Assembly (NCBI RefSeq): GCF_030816965.1
Contig: NZ_JAUSYQ010000002.1
Location: 4,621,001-4,685,000 of the forward strand
DNA length: 64,000 nucleotides
Direction of reading: 5' to 3'
Source: Streptomyces canus
GTDB taxonomy: Bacteria > Actinomycetota > Actinomycetes > Streptomycetales > Streptomycetaceae
The notes beneath the pieces were generated by a model, which saw nothing but the letters and a program-made list of their open reading frames with translations, did no database searches and was not told where the DNA came from. This document shows positions 26,863 through 35,434 of the stretch, one piece after another (the first letter of the stretch is position 1; each line of letters opens with the position of its first letter). A program made the translations under genes and the position numbers.

Positions 26863-28192
26863 GGTGGGAGCGTACGTGACGCCGGTACGACTGGGCCGCG
26901 GCCACGTACACGTCCGCCGTCGCCGCGGCGGCGGTGTCCCAGCCGAAGGACTGGGCGTGCCGCGCGGCCGCCTCGCCCATGCGGGGCGTGAGCGCCGGGT
27001 TGTCGGCGAAATCGCGCAGCACGCGCGCGTAGGCGGCCGGATCGTGTCCGCGTACGAGGAAACCGGTGCGTTCGTCGGCCACGGCCACCGGCAGCCCGCC
27101 GACCGCCGCCGCGAGCACCGGGGTGCCGGCCGCCTGGGCCTCTATGGCGACCAGGCCGAAGGACTCGCTGTAGGAAGGCATGACCAGCACGGACGCGGCC
27201 CGGAACCAGTCGGCGAGTTGCTCCTGGCCGACGGGCGGGTGGAACCGTACGACATCCGCGATGCCGAGGCGGGAGGCCAGTTTCTGCAGGCCCTCGGGTT
27301 TGGCGAGGCCGCTGCCGCTGAGGCCGCCGACGACCGGGACGAGGATGCGGGAGCGCAGGTCGGGGCGCTGGTCGAGCAACACCGCCACGGCCCGCAGGAG
27401 GATGTCCGGGGCCTTCAGGGGCTGGATGCGGCCCGCGAAGAGCGGGATCAGGGCGTCCTGGGGCAGACCGAGACGGGCTCGGGCCGCCGCTCGGCCGTCC
27501 GCCGGGCGGAAGCGCTCGAGGTTCACGCCGGGGTGGACGACGGCGACCTTGGCGGGATCGGCGGCGTAGTGCCGTACGAGTTCCTCGCGCTCCTCGGCGG
27601 TGTTCGCGATGAGGCGGTCGGCGGCGGCGACGATCTGGGTCTCGCCGATGACCCGGGCGGCGGGCTCGGGGGTGTCGCCGTCGGCGAGGTTGGCGTTCTT
27701 GACCTTGGCCATGGTGTGCATGGCGTGCACGAGCGGGGTGCCCCACCGCTGGGCGGCGAGCCAGCCGACGTGGCCGGAGAGCCAGTAGTGCGAGTGGACC
27801 AGGTCGTAGTGGCCCGGGCGGTGGCGGGCCCAGGCCTGCATCACACCGTGGGTGAAGGCGCACAGCTGGGCGGGGAGGTCCTCCTTGTTGAGGCCCTCAT
27901 AGGGGCCCGCGTCGATGTGGCGGACCAGGACGCCGGGGGCCATCTCGACGGTCGGCGGGAGACCGCCCGCCGTCGCGCGCGTGAAGATCTCGACCTCGAT
28001 GTTGATCGCGGCGAGGCGCTGGGCGAGTTCGACGATGTAGACGTTCATGCCGCCCGCGTCGCCGGTGCCGGGCTGGTGGAGCGGTGAGGTGTGCACGGAG
28101 AGCATGGCGACGCGGCGGGGGCGGCGGTGCAGGCGCAACCGGTGGGGTGCGGCCTGGGAGCGACGCTGGAGCCTGCTGACGTACTGGCTCAC
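26855..28192 (-). CDS. mshA: D-inositol-3-phosphate glycosyltransferase, mycothiol synthesis
   Basis: MshA transfers GlcNAc from UDP-GlcNAc to 1-L-myo-inositol 1-phosphate, the first step of mycothiol, the thiol buffer of actinobacteria. The 445-residue GT-B enzyme shows the N-terminal acceptor loop [20 protein letters not shown] and the C-terminal UDP-sugar site with [12 protein letters not shown] and [23 protein letters not shown]. The basic start ([18 protein letters not shown]) is a variable extension. The GTG follows AAGGAGG. The downstream ybjN gene overlaps by 8 bases. Confidence 0.95.
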   Translation of the reverse strand: MSQYVSRLQRRSQAAPHRLRLHRRPRRVAMLSVHTSPLHQPGTGDAGGMNVYIVELAQRLAAINIEVEIFTRATAGGLPPTVEMAPGVLVRHIDAGPYEGLNKEDLPAQLCAFTHGVMQAWARHRPGHYDLVHSHYWLSGHVGWLAAQRWGTPLVHAMHTMAKVKNANLADGDTPEPAARVIGETQIVAAADRLIANTAEEREELVRHYAADPAKVAVVHPGVNLERFRPADGRAAARARLGLPQDALIPLFAGRIQPLKAPDILLRAVAVLLDQRPDLRSRILVPVVGGLSGSGLAKPEGLQKLASRLGIADVVRFHPPVGQEQLADWFRAASVLVMPSYSESFGLVAIEAQAAGTPVLAAAVGGLPVAVADERTGFLVRGHDPAAYARVLRDFADNPALTPRMGEAAARHAQSFGWDTAAAATADVYVAAAQSYRRHVRSHHG

Positions 28193-28404
28193 GTGGCGTT
28201 CCTCCTTGCTGCGGACATGCCGGACGCAGGTCGTGGGGACCCTCCGAGGGAGGCAACACCGGAAGTCGGCATTCCCATTCCGTGCGGGGCGGTTTTTGCC
28301 GAGGCATTACCGTATTTCGCTCAACCGTTCGAGGACGGGGTGCGTCGCGGCGCGGTCCGGGAGAGCGAGCGGTGGCCCGTCGCCCGCCGCATACCCTCAT
28401 AGGC

Positions 28405-29235
28405 ATGACATCCCGCGCCGCCTCCCGTCCTGTGGGCACGGTCACGCGCGGGACGACCAACCCCAACCGGCTGCGCCGCATGGATCGCTGGATCGCGGCC
28501 GCACACGGCGCCGAGCTGCGTCGCGCCGGCGATCCGGTCGCCGTCGATCTCGGGTACGGCGCCGCGCCCTGGACCGCCGTCGAGCTGCTCGCCCGGCTCC
28601 GTGCGGAAGCTCCACGCACGCGTGTGGTCGGTGTCGAGATCGAACCGGCCCGGGTGGCGGCGGCGAAACCGTACGAGCGGGAGGGGCTCGTCTTTCGGCA
28701 CGGCGGCTTCGAGATCCCGGTCGCCCAGCGGCCGCTGCTCGTCCGGGCGGCCAATGTGCTGCGCCAGTACGACGAGGCCGAGGTGGCCGCCGTATGGGAG
28801 CGGCTGTGTGCCCGGCTGGCGCCGGCCGATCCGGCGCGGGGGTCGCGCGGCGGGCTGCTCGTCGAGGGGACCTGCGACGAGATCGGGCGTCGGCACGTAT
28901 GGGTCGCGCTCGGTCCGGAGGGACCGCGGACGGTCACCTTCGCGACCCGGCTGGGCTCGCTGGAGCGGCCCTCCGACCTCGCCGAGCGGCTGCCGAAGGC
29001 GTTGATCCACCGCAACGTCCCGGGCGAGCCGGTGCACTCCTTCCTGCGCGACTTCGACCGCGCGTGGGCGGCCGCCGCGCCCTACGCGTCGTACGGCGCC
29101 CGGCAGCGGTGGATCCGGACGGTACGGGACCTGACGGCCGACTGGCCGGTGGTGGACGGGCCTTCGCGGTGGCGGCAGGGGGAAGTGACGGTGGCGTGGG
29201 GGGCGTTGGCACCGCGCCTGGTGCCGCACACGTGA
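28405..29235 (+). CDS. Class I SAM-dependent methyltransferase
   Basis: The 276-residue protein has a Rossmann methyltransferase core: VAVDLGYGAAPWTAVELL holds the SAM-binding motif I (Gly-rich loop with DLGYG), VVGVEIEPARVAAAKPY carries the acidic ribose-binding residue, and LLVRAANVLRQYDEAEV fits the post-motif strand. The substrate cannot be told. The ATG at 28405 starts a segment conserved in actinobacterial relatives (RLRRMDRWIAAAHGAEL). It is divergent from mshA. Its last codons are copied into a 35-bp tandem repeat downstream. Confidence 0.82.
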   Translation: MTSRAASRPVGTVTRGTTNPNRLRRMDRWIAAAHGAELRRAGDPVAVDLGYGAAPWTAVELLARLRAEAPRTRVVGVEIEPARVAAAKPYEREGLVFRHGGFEIPVAQRPLLVRAANVLRQYDEAEVAAVWERLCARLAPADPARGSRGGLLVEGTCDEIGRRHVWVALGPEGPRTVTFATRLGSLERPSDLAERLPKALIHRNVPGEPVHSFLRDFDRAWAAAAPYASYGARQRWIRTVRDLTADWPVVDGPSRWRQGEVTVAWGALAPRLVPHT

Positions 29236-29318
29236 GCTCCGGCGCGCCGCGGGGAGCGCCGCACGCGTGAACTCCGGTGCGCCGCGGGGAGCACCGCACG
29301 CGTGAACTCCGGTGCGCC
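29224..29318. repeat. 35-bp tandem repeat, about 2.7 copies
   Basis: Units beginning CCGCAC at 29224, 29259 and 29294 share CGTGAGCTCCGG-like and GCGCCGCGGGGAGC blocks with a few changes. The first unit overlaps the end of the methyltransferase gene, so the array arose by duplicating the gene end. Confidence 0.85.
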
Positions 29319-29552
29319 TGGCGGGTGAACCCCTCCGGGGTGACCTGCGGGGAACGATCTGTGTGAGTCGTTCGTCACAAAGGCGGGGAGATCGTCTTCG
29401 GGGGGGGCGGGGAGAGGGGGATGCACCGGGAAGCGCCAGGTCGTGAAGGGAAACGCCGGGCAGGCCCGCCTCTGTCGCTTTCGGCCATGACGTGGCACGA
29501 TCCCCCGAGCACCGTAAGTTACTGACGGTAAATCAGCTTTGGGGGCAGGGGT
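29319..29552. other. Upstream region of the NlpC/P60 gene
   Basis: A G-rich stretch around 29400-29425 with a run of eight G and a GGAGAGGGGG block precedes the gene. No c-di-AMP riboswitch core, which often precedes cell-wall hydrolase genes in Streptomyces, could be recognised. Confidence 0.4.
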
Positions 29553-30626
29553 ATGGGAACGGGCAAGCGCGGTCTGATCACCACGGCCGTGACCGTGATC
29601 GGCGCGGTAGCCGTGCTGGCGGCACCGGGTACCGCCTTCGCCGCCCCGAGTCCGACCCCCAGCCCCACGACTTCGCCGACCGCGGTGACCAACAGGGACA
29701 TCGAAGCCGTACGCCGGCAGCTCGACGCGCTCTATCACGACGCGGCCGTCGCCACCGACGCCTACAACGCCGCCGAGGAGAAGGCCGAGCAGCAGTCGGC
29801 GCAGATCGTCGCGCTGGCCCAGAAGATCGTCAAGGGCCAGGAGAAGCTGGCGAAGCTGAAGGCCCGCGCGGGCGCCGCGGCCGCCGCCCAGTACCGCAGC
29901 TACGGGCTGTCGGACGAGGCGCAGCTGATGCTGAGCGACGATCCGCAGCAGTTCCTGGACAACACCGGCCGCGTGCTGCAGGGACAGCGCGCCACCAAGG
30001 CGCTCATCGCGGAACTGACCCGGACCCAGCAGGACTTGAAGCAGTACGCCGACGACGCCTCCGCGCAGTGGACGAAGCTGGAGGCGAACCGCAAGGCGAA
30101 GGCGACGGCCAAGAAGAAGGTCCAGCAGCAGATCGCGGCGGCCGAGGAGCTCGAGTCCCAGCTGGAGGAGCAGGAGAAGAAGCGCCTCGCCGAACTGGAG
30201 GAGCAGGCCGCTCATCAGGCGCAGACCGCCTGGCTGGACTCCGGCATCCTCGACGAGATCGACGGCAAGGCGAGCGCGGCCGGGAAGATCGCGGTCGCCT
30301 TTGCTACGACCCAGATGGGCAAACCGTACGAATGGGGCGCCGAGGGCCCTGACTCGTACGACTGTTCAGGACTGACCTCACAGGCCTGGGCGAGCGCCGG
30401 CAAACCCATTCCGCGCACCTCGCAGGAGCAGTGGAAGCAGCTCAAGCACGTCGACGTCAAGGACATGCGGCCCGGGGACCTGATCATCTACTTCGACGAC
30501 GCCAGCCATGTGGCGATGTATCTCGGCGAGGGCGCGATCGTGCACGCGCCGCGGCCGGGACGGACGGTGACGATCGCCGGGGCGGGGTCGATGCCGATAC
30601 TCGGAGTGGTGCGGCCGGACGCGTGA
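29553..30626 (+). CDS. Secreted NlpC/P60 peptidoglycan hydrolase with coiled coil
   Basis: The 357-residue protein has a signal peptide (residues 1-30, ending GTAFA), a Pro/Ser/Thr segment, then a long coiled coil from about 45 to 225. The catalytic NlpC/P60 domain occupies 243-357: Cys271 in DSYDCSGL, His319 in DDASHVAMY and His331 in AIVHAPRPG form the active site that cuts stem peptides in peptidoglycan. The layout resembles RipA-type and Streptomyces SwlA-C hydrolases, in which the coiled coil keeps the enzyme in check. GGGGGCAGGGG precedes the ATG. It is monocistronic. Confidence 0.93.
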   Translation: MGTGKRGLITTAVTVIGAVAVLAAPGTAFAAPSPTPSPTTSPTAVTNRDIEAVRRQLDALYHDAAVATDAYNAAEEKAEQQSAQIVALAQKIVKGQEKLAKLKARAGAAAAAQYRSYGLSDEAQLMLSDDPQQFLDNTGRVLQGQRATKALIAELTRTQQDLKQYADDASAQWTKLEANRKAKATAKKKVQQQIAAAEELESQLEEQEKKRLAELEEQAAHQAQTAWLDSGILDEIDGKASAAGKIAVAFATTQMGKPYEWGAEGPDSYDCSGLTSQAWASAGKPIPRTSQEQWKQLKHVDVKDMRPGDLIIYFDDASHVAMYLGEGAIVHAPRPGRTVTIAGAGSMPILGVVRPDA

Positions 30627-30653
30627 GCGCCGCCGCGCGACCGAGCGCGACCT

Positions 30654-30721
30654 GGATCAAGTGAGACCTGGGATCAAGTGAGGCCTGGGATCAGGTGAGG
30701 CCTGGGATCAGGTGAGACCCG
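30654..30721. repeat. 17-bp tandem repeat, four copies
   Basis: The unit GGATCAAGTGAGACCTG is repeated at 30654, 30671, 30688 and 30705 with A/G changes and no spacers, just after the NlpC/P60 gene. The remaining 30722-30967 holds no gene; it contains the promoter region of the phosphatase. Confidence 0.88.
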
Positions 30722-30967
30722 GAACATGTGATGCGGGGCACGCCTGACGGCCCCGCAAACCTTCCGCGAACGTGACGTTCGTCATCCCCGCAGCACGCGC
30801 CATCTGTCCAACTGCGGTGGATAACGCGGCATATGACAGTGGCCACCGGCCAAGCGTCGTGTCTTACGCCATTCCTTTCCCGCCCCGGCACCCGCTATGG
30901 TCCCCGTCGGTGGATCGAGGTCCCTCGCTCCACCGTGCCCTCGGGGGGAGGGAAGGAATCCGAGACC

Positions 30968-32263
30968 ATGCCCGTACCCATACCGCGGCAGCGAGCGATC
31001 CCGGCCGTGGAAAGTGGTCAGGCGCCGGCCGCACCGAAGGACGCCCCCTCCAAGGAAGCCCCGCGCAAGGAAGCCACGGTCGACAACAACGCCACCACCC
31101 AACTGAGCCTGCTGGTGATCGAGGACGATCCCGGCGGGTCCACAGTCGTCCCCGAACTCCTGGACTCGGCCGGCAAGCCGATCCGCGTCCGCACCGCCCG
31201 CAACCTCACCGAGGCGGAGCGGCTGCTCACGGACGACGTGCACTGCATCCTGCTCGACCTCGCGCTGCCCGCGCCCGGCCGCTCCGACGACGACGAGCTC
31301 GCCGTACTCCGTCATGTCCTGGAGCTCGCACCCCGGCACGCCGTCCTCGCGCTCACCGCGTCCGGCGACGCCGAGCGCGGTGCGGAGGCGGTGCGGGTGG
31401 GCGCCCAGGACTATCTCTTCCGGGACGAGCTGGACGGACGGTTGCTGAGCCGGGCGATCCGGTACGCGGTGGAGCGGAAACGTTCCGACACGGCGGAGCG
31501 CAGGCTCGCCGAGGGACGGGTGCGGGCGCAGGAGAACCGGCGCCTGGAGCGCGGGCTGCTGCCCACACCGCTGCTGCAGGGGTCGTCGCTGCGGTTCGCC
31601 GCGCGATACCGGCCCGGCCGGTCGCGTGCGCTGCTCGGCGGTGACTTCTACGACGTCGTACGGACTCCCGACGGGACCGTCCACGCGATGATCGGCGACG
31701 TCTGCGGGCACGGCCCCGATGAGGCGGCGCTCGGCGTGGAGCTGCGGATCGCCTGGCGTGCGCTGACCCTGGCGGGACTGTGCGGGGACGAGCTGCTCGG
31801 CACGCTGCAGCAGGTGCTGGAGCACGAGCGCTCCGACGACGAGATCTTCGCGACGCTGTGCACGGTCGACATCGCGCCCGACGGGCGGCGGGCGGGGCTG
31901 TGTCTCGCCGGGCACCCGTCGCCGCTGGTGGCCCGGCCGGGGCGGCCCGCCCGGCTGCTGCCGTACGACAACAACGGACCCGCGCTGGGCCTGCTGCCGG
32001 GGGCCCGGTGGCCGCGGATGCAGGTGGAGCTGGGGGCCGAGTGGAGTCTGATGCTCTACACCGACGGGCTGATCGAGGGGCGTGTCGGAGAGGGCGGCGA
32101 GCGGCTGGGGCAGGACGGAATGGTCGCCATGATCCGTCGCCAGCTGTCCGAAGGGCTGCGCGGCGAGGCGCTGCTGCGGGCCGCGGTGAACGAGGTGCGC
32201 TCGCTGAACGGGGGCGAGTTGGCGGACGACGTGGCGGTGCTGCTGCTCGACCGGGAGGGTTAG
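30968..32263 (+). CDS. Response regulator-SpoIIE/RsbU-type PP2C phosphatase
   Basis: After about 40 flexible residues the 431-residue protein has a receiver domain (LLVIEDDPGG, phospho-acceptor Asp in ILLDLALPAP, Thr and Lys in ALTASGD and YLFRDELDG, the last lacking the usual Lys-Pro). A helical linker follows, then a PPM/SpoIIE phosphatase domain from about 200: GGDFYDVV, IGDVCGHGPDEA and LADDVAVLLLD carry the metal-binding Asp residues. Such proteins dephosphorylate anti-sigma antagonists in partner-switching control of stress sigma factors. No kinase or antagonist gene lies beside it, so the partner is elsewhere. The ATG follows a GGGAGGGAAGGA site. Confidence 0.9.
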   Translation: MPVPIPRQRAIPAVESGQAPAAPKDAPSKEAPRKEATVDNNATTQLSLLVIEDDPGGSTVVPELLDSAGKPIRVRTARNLTEAERLLTDDVHCILLDLALPAPGRSDDDELAVLRHVLELAPRHAVLALTASGDAERGAEAVRVGAQDYLFRDELDGRLLSRAIRYAVERKRSDTAERRLAEGRVRAQENRRLERGLLPTPLLQGSSLRFAARYRPGRSRALLGGDFYDVVRTPDGTVHAMIGDVCGHGPDEAALGVELRIAWRALTLAGLCGDELLGTLQQVLEHERSDDEIFATLCTVDIAPDGRRAGLCLAGHPSPLVARPGRPARLLPYDNNGPALGLLPGARWPRMQVELGAEWSLMLYTDGLIEGRVGEGGERLGQDGMVAMIRRQLSEGLRGEALLRAAVNEVRSLNGGELADDVAVLLLDREG

Positions 32264-32282
32264 CGGTTCGCGCCGTAGGGGT

Positions 32283-32376
32283 GGCTGTCGTGTGCCGGCC
32301 GCAGGTGCGTGGTGGCTGGTCGCGTCCACGCGGCGGAGCCGCACAGCGACACGGCCCGCGCCCCTTGAGGGGCGCC
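32283..32376. repeat. Streptomyces-type dispersed intergenic repeat with hairpin
   Basis: The string with GGTGGCTGGTCGCG, ACGCGGCGGAGCCGC and the hairpin GCGCCCCTTGAGGGGCGC (32358-32375) has the look of the highly repeated intergenic sequences I know from many Streptomyces genomes. It lies between convergent genes and can act as a terminator. Confidence 0.65.
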
Positions 32377-32393
32377 GCCCTCGGCCCGCATGA

Positions 32394-32750
32394 TCACCTG
32401 CCGCCGTTGTACGGGCCGTAAGGACCGTCGCTGCTCGAACCCCTGCCCCCACCGCTGCGGCCGCCGCCCGGGAGGGCGCGGATGGCCGGGCGTACGTCGA
32501 CCATGTAGACGATCGTCGCGATGAGGCCGATGATCGGCAGGAACGACAGGATGTTGAAGATCAGGTTCACCACGAAGGCGAGCCCGAGGATGATCAGCCA
32601 GAAGGGCTTGGTCTTCTTGTCGGCCGCGCGGTAGGCGTCCTCACGGCGGATGGCAGCGTCGAACAGCGCGAAGCCGCTGAAAACGATCAGGGCCATGCTC
32701 AGCAGCCACATGAAGCCTGCGAACCCCTGCATCAGCACAACGTCCACCAC
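32394..32750 (-). CDS. DUF2516 family membrane protein
   Basis: The 118-residue protein has two or three hydrophobic helices (FAGFMWLLSMALIVFSGFAL, PFWLIILGLAFVVNLIF, FLPIIGLIATIVYMVDVRPA) and a Gly/Ser-rich C-terminal tail ending PYGPYNGGR, the pattern of DUF2516. These actinobacterial proteins have no known function. The GTG at 32750 or the ATG at 32732 may be the real start; neither has a strong ribosome-binding site. In Streptomyces it stands next to the HBHA-like and XRE genes found upstream here. Confidence 0.8.
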   Translation of the reverse strand: MVDVVLMQGFAGFMWLLSMALIVFSGFALFDAAIRREDAYRAADKKTKPFWLIILGLAFVVNLIFNILSFLPIIGLIATIVYMVDVRPAIRALPGGGRSGGGRGSSSDGPYGPYNGGR

Positions 32751-32821
32751 CTGACTCGGCTCGTCATTTCGCGATTACGCGGTCACCGTACCCGCTCCCG
32801 CGAGTCCGCTACCCGCAGAAC

Positions 32822-32850
32822 GGGCCGGGCACTCGGTAAGTGCCCGGCCC
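32822..32850 (-). terminator. Terminator after the HBHA-like gene
   Basis: A perfect 12-bp stem (GGGCCGGGCACT and complement) with a 5-base loop lies 27 bases past the stop of the HBHA-like gene. Confidence 0.8.
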
Positions 32851-32876
32851 TGAGTCCTGAAGTGTCCCGCGGTGCC

Positions 32877-33557
32877 TTACTTGGCGGGCGGGGTCGTCTT
32901 CTTCGCCGTGGTCTTGCGCGGGGTGGCCTTCTTGGCGGTGGCGGTGGTGGTGGTCGTCTTCTTCGCCGGGGCCGGGACAGCGACCGTGGCCGGGGTGGGC
33001 TTCGCGGCCGGCGTCGCGGTCGCCTGCTTCTTGACCTCGCCCGGCTCGGCGTTCGGCTCGACGGCGATGGCCAGTTCCTCGATCTCCTCGGCGGCCTCGC
33101 CACGCCAGGTCTTGACGGCCTGCTCGCCGTGCTCGGCGACCTTCTCATAGGTCTCGCGGGCCTTGACGGCGTACTCGGCGGCGACGCCGACGCCGCGCAG
33201 GGCGAAGTCCTGGGCGGACTCGCCGAGCTTCTTCAGGTCCGCGTCGAGGGTGGTGCCGAGCTTCTTGATGTCCCCGTCCAGGTTGGTGATGAACTCACCG
33301 ACCTTGGTCTGGAGGGTCTCCTGCGTCTCCTTGACCTTGGCGCCGGCCTCCTTGGCACGGGCCTGGGCCTTCTCCTGGACCGCCTTCGGGTCGGTGCCGC
33401 GCACGGCCTCGATACGGGCCGGCGCCTCGGCGCGCAGCTGCTCCACCAGGCCGGGCACCTTCTTGGCCTCCTGGAGGGCGAGGTCACCGGCGCCGGCGAG
33501 GAAGTAGAGCGGGGTCGGGTCCGTGACGGCCTTGCGGATGTCGTCGGTGATGGCCAT
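32877..33557 (-). CDS. Heparin-binding hemagglutinin-like coiled-coil protein
   Basis: The 226-residue protein resembles mycobacterial HbhA. Residues 1-50 (MAITDDIRKAVTDPTPLYFL and AGAGDLALQEAKKVPGLVEQ) form the conserved start with a short hydrophobic patch. A long coiled coil follows to about residue 165, and the C-terminal 60 residues are an Ala/Pro/Thr/Lys tail (KKTTTTTATAKKATPRKTTAKK) like the adhesin's Lys-rich binding region. In saprophytic Streptomyces a role in cell-surface or nucleoid binding is more likely than adhesion to host cells; the function is not established. It follows the XRE gene by 83 bases on the same strand. Confidence 0.8.
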   Translation of the reverse strand: MAITDDIRKAVTDPTPLYFLAGAGDLALQEAKKVPGLVEQLRAEAPARIEAVRGTDPKAVQEKAQARAKEAGAKVKETQETLQTKVGEFITNLDGDIKKLGTTLDADLKKLGESAQDFALRGVGVAAEYAVKARETYEKVAEHGEQAVKTWRGEAAEEIEELAIAVEPNAEPGEVKKQATATPAAKPTPATVAVPAPAKKTTTTTATAKKATPRKTTAKKTTPPAK

Positions 33558-33640
33558 GGTGGTGGTCCTCCCGGATCGCTTTCTGATGAGGGTTTTGGGT
33601 CCCGCGGCGCCAGTCGGCGTGCTGTGAGGCGTGTCGCGCC

Positions 33641-34165
33641 TCAACTGGCCGTCCGGTGCGGGTCGGCGTCGCTGCCGTCGGTGGTGCGGGGGTCTTCTAC
33701 GGCGGTGTCGTCGTCCAGTACGTCACTGTCCTGGACGTCGCTGTCCCGAAGGGCCTCCCGGGTGTCCGCCGTACCGTCGCTCTGCGCGGCGGGTGCCGCG
33801 TCCGGCGGGGCGATCTCGAAGCCGTTCTCCTTGCGGAAGGACTCGTAGATCTGGAGCAGCACCTGCTTCTGCCGCTCGTTGAGCGTGGGATCGGCGAGGA
33901 TGGCCGCACGTGTCTCCACGTCGTCCCGGTCCCGCTCGGCGTCGAGGATGCCGGCCCGCACATACAAGGTCTCGGCGGAGATCCGCAGGGCCTTGGCGAC
34001 CTGCTGCAACACCTCCGCGCTCGGCTTGCGCAGCCCGCGCTCGATCTGGCTCAGATACGGATTGGACACCCCGGCGGCATCGGCGAGCTGCCTGAGCGAC
34101 AGCTGCGCGGTGCGCCGCTGTTCACGCAGGTATTCACCGAGATTGCCGACGTTGAGCGATGCCAT
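33641..34165 (-). CDS. XRE-family helix-turn-helix regulator
   Basis: The first 70 of 174 residues are a Cro/CI-type HTH domain: LGEYLREQRRTAQLSLRQLA, AAGVSNPYLSQIERGLRKPS and LQQVAKALRISAETLYV. A short helical segment and an acidic, Asp-rich tail (residues 125-174) follow, likely unstructured. The ATG at 34165 is preferred over one six codons upstream because the HTH starts immediately. A perfect 26-bp operator-like palindrome is centred 40 bases upstream, which suggests autoregulation. The downstream HBHA-like gene is on the same strand and may be a target. Confidence 0.9.
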   Translation of the reverse strand: MASLNVGNLGEYLREQRRTAQLSLRQLADAAGVSNPYLSQIERGLRKPSAEVLQQVAKALRISAETLYVRAGILDAERDRDDVETRAAILADPTLNERQKQVLLQIYESFRKENGFEIAPPDAAPAAQSDGTADTREALRDSDVQDSDVLDDDTAVEDPRTTDGSDADPHRTAS

Positions 34166-34192
34166 GTCCCCACTGTGCACCACCCGCGCTAA

Positions 34193-34218
34193 CTATTGCA
34201 AGCAGGCGCTTGCAATAG
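34193..34218. promoter_or_regulatory. Perfect palindrome upstream of the XRE gene
   Basis: CTATTGCAAGC and GCTTGCAATAG are exact 11-bp arms around AGGC. The site lies 28 bases before the XRE start and 98 bases before the divergent VOC gene; the short spacing suits a dimeric HTH protein. Confidence 0.75.
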
Positions 34219-34315
34219 TGTGTCGCGCCACTCGTTTGGAGAGGCGCCACGCAAGAACAGCGACCCGGGAAGCGGCTGTCCGAGCTCACGAGGGGTGGTG
34301 CATAGGATCGCCGAT

Positions 34316-35056
34316 ATGGCGCTGCGACCGGTTCAGGTGAACATCAAGGCTCTTGACGGGCCGGCGGTCGGCCGGTTCTGGGCGGAGGCGCTCGGCTGGA
34401 ATGCCTACCGCCCCGGTGTGACCACCTACGTCGGCCCCGCGGGCGGACTCGTGTGGCCGGACCCGGTCGGTGTCGGCATCGACGTCGTTCCCGTCCCGGA
34501 CGCCAAGACGGCGACGAAGAACCGTGTGCACCTCGATCTCGCCACCACCTCCGCGGCCCATCAGGCGGAGCTGGTCGCGCGCCTGGAGGCGCTTGGCGCG
34601 ACGCCCGTCGACGTGGGCCAGGGCGAGGTGCCGTGGGCGGTCCTCGCCGACCCGGAGGGCAACGAGTTCTGTGTGCTGGAGCCTCGCGAGGTCTACCGGG
34701 ACACCGGGCCGATCGCCGCGGTGGTGGTCGACTGCGCGGATCCGCGGGCCATGGCCCGGTTCTGGGGCGCGGCGACGGACTGGACCCTGTACGAAGTGAC
34801 CGACGATCAGGCGTCGTTGCGCTCCGCCGAGGGCGTCGGCCCGTACCTCGAGTTCCTCCGCACGCCCGACGCGAAGAGCGTGCCGGACCGCGTCCATCTC
34901 GACCTGCTGCCGCACTCCGGTGACGACCAGGCGGCGGAGGTGGCCCGGCTGCGTGCCCTGGGCGCCACCGACCTCGACCTCGGCCAGGGCGACGTCCCGT
35001 GGACATGTCTGTCCGACCCGGAGGGCCACGAGTTCTGCGTCCTCTCTCCGTCCTGA
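34316..35056 (+). CDS. Protein with two VOC (glyoxalase-like) domains
   Basis: The 246 residues hold two VOC modules, about 5-120 and 128-245. Each has the pattern of a start strand (VQVNIKALDGPAVGRFWAEA; IAAVVVDCADPRAMARFWGA), a middle with NRVHLDL or DRVHLDL, and the end strand DPEGNEFCVLEP or DPEGHEFCVLSP. The His in the middle and Glu in the last strand are the usual metal ligands. Members of this glyoxalase-like group are often drug-binding or isomerase proteins, but no substrate is evident. It is divergent from the XRE gene across the palindrome. Confidence 0.88.
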   Translation: MALRPVQVNIKALDGPAVGRFWAEALGWNAYRPGVTTYVGPAGGLVWPDPVGVGIDVVPVPDAKTATKNRVHLDLATTSAAHQAELVARLEALGATPVDVGQGEVPWAVLADPEGNEFCVLEPREVYRDTGPIAAVVVDCADPRAMARFWGAATDWTLYEVTDDQASLRSAEGVGPYLEFLRTPDAKSVPDRVHLDLLPHSGDDQAAEVARLRALGATDLDLGQGDVPWTCLSDPEGHEFCVLSPS

Positions 35057-35142
35057 CGGGGGGGCGTCCCTGGTCGGCCGACACCGGTGAGCAAGTTCCC
35101 GATGGTGCCCCCGGCGGCTGTGTGATCGCACAGAACGGGTAC

Positions 35143-35416
35143 ATGCCGAGCGATGACGCCGTGCTGCGGGCGATATCGGCGGGGACCACCGCCTACGGGG
35201 TGGACCCGGACGCCTACTGGACCTTCCGTTTCTGGCAGCGCAAGCACGCGTTCCCCTACGGCGCCGACGTCCTCGCCTACTGCTGCGCCGGGGCGGGTCT
35301 GCGGATCAGCGACGGGCGGGACGCGGTCGACGGCCACGCCCCCCCCCCGCCGCTGGGTGCCCCTGCCGACGCGACTTCAGCGCGCAGCAGGAGCGCGCGG
35401 CTGCCTGTCCGACTGA
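35143..35416 (+). pseudogene. Small unknown gene, frameshifted in a run of ten C
   Basis: Frame one encodes MPSDDAVLRAISAGTTAYG, then AYWTFRFWQRKHAFPYGADV and LAYCCAGAGLRISDGRDAVD up to a run of ten C at 35339-35348. Beyond it coding-like sequence continues in the next frame as WVPLPTRLQRAAGARGCLSD and stops at 35416. With nine C the two parts join into one 90-residue reading frame. The product is not recognised. The break may be a sequencing error, a recent mutation or slippage. Confidence 0.55.
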
Positions 35417-35434
35417 GCCGCTTCAGCACTAGGT

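Noticed and set aside
29319..29552. A c-di-AMP riboswitch before the NlpC/P60 gene
   Set aside because: The conserved core segments could not be found in this G-rich stretch.
30654..30721. Possible CRISPR array
   Set aside because: The 17-bp units are adjacent with no spacers, and no cas gene is present.
35339..35348. Annotating the C10 gene as an intact protein
   Set aside because: No single frame covers both coding-like halves in the given sequence.
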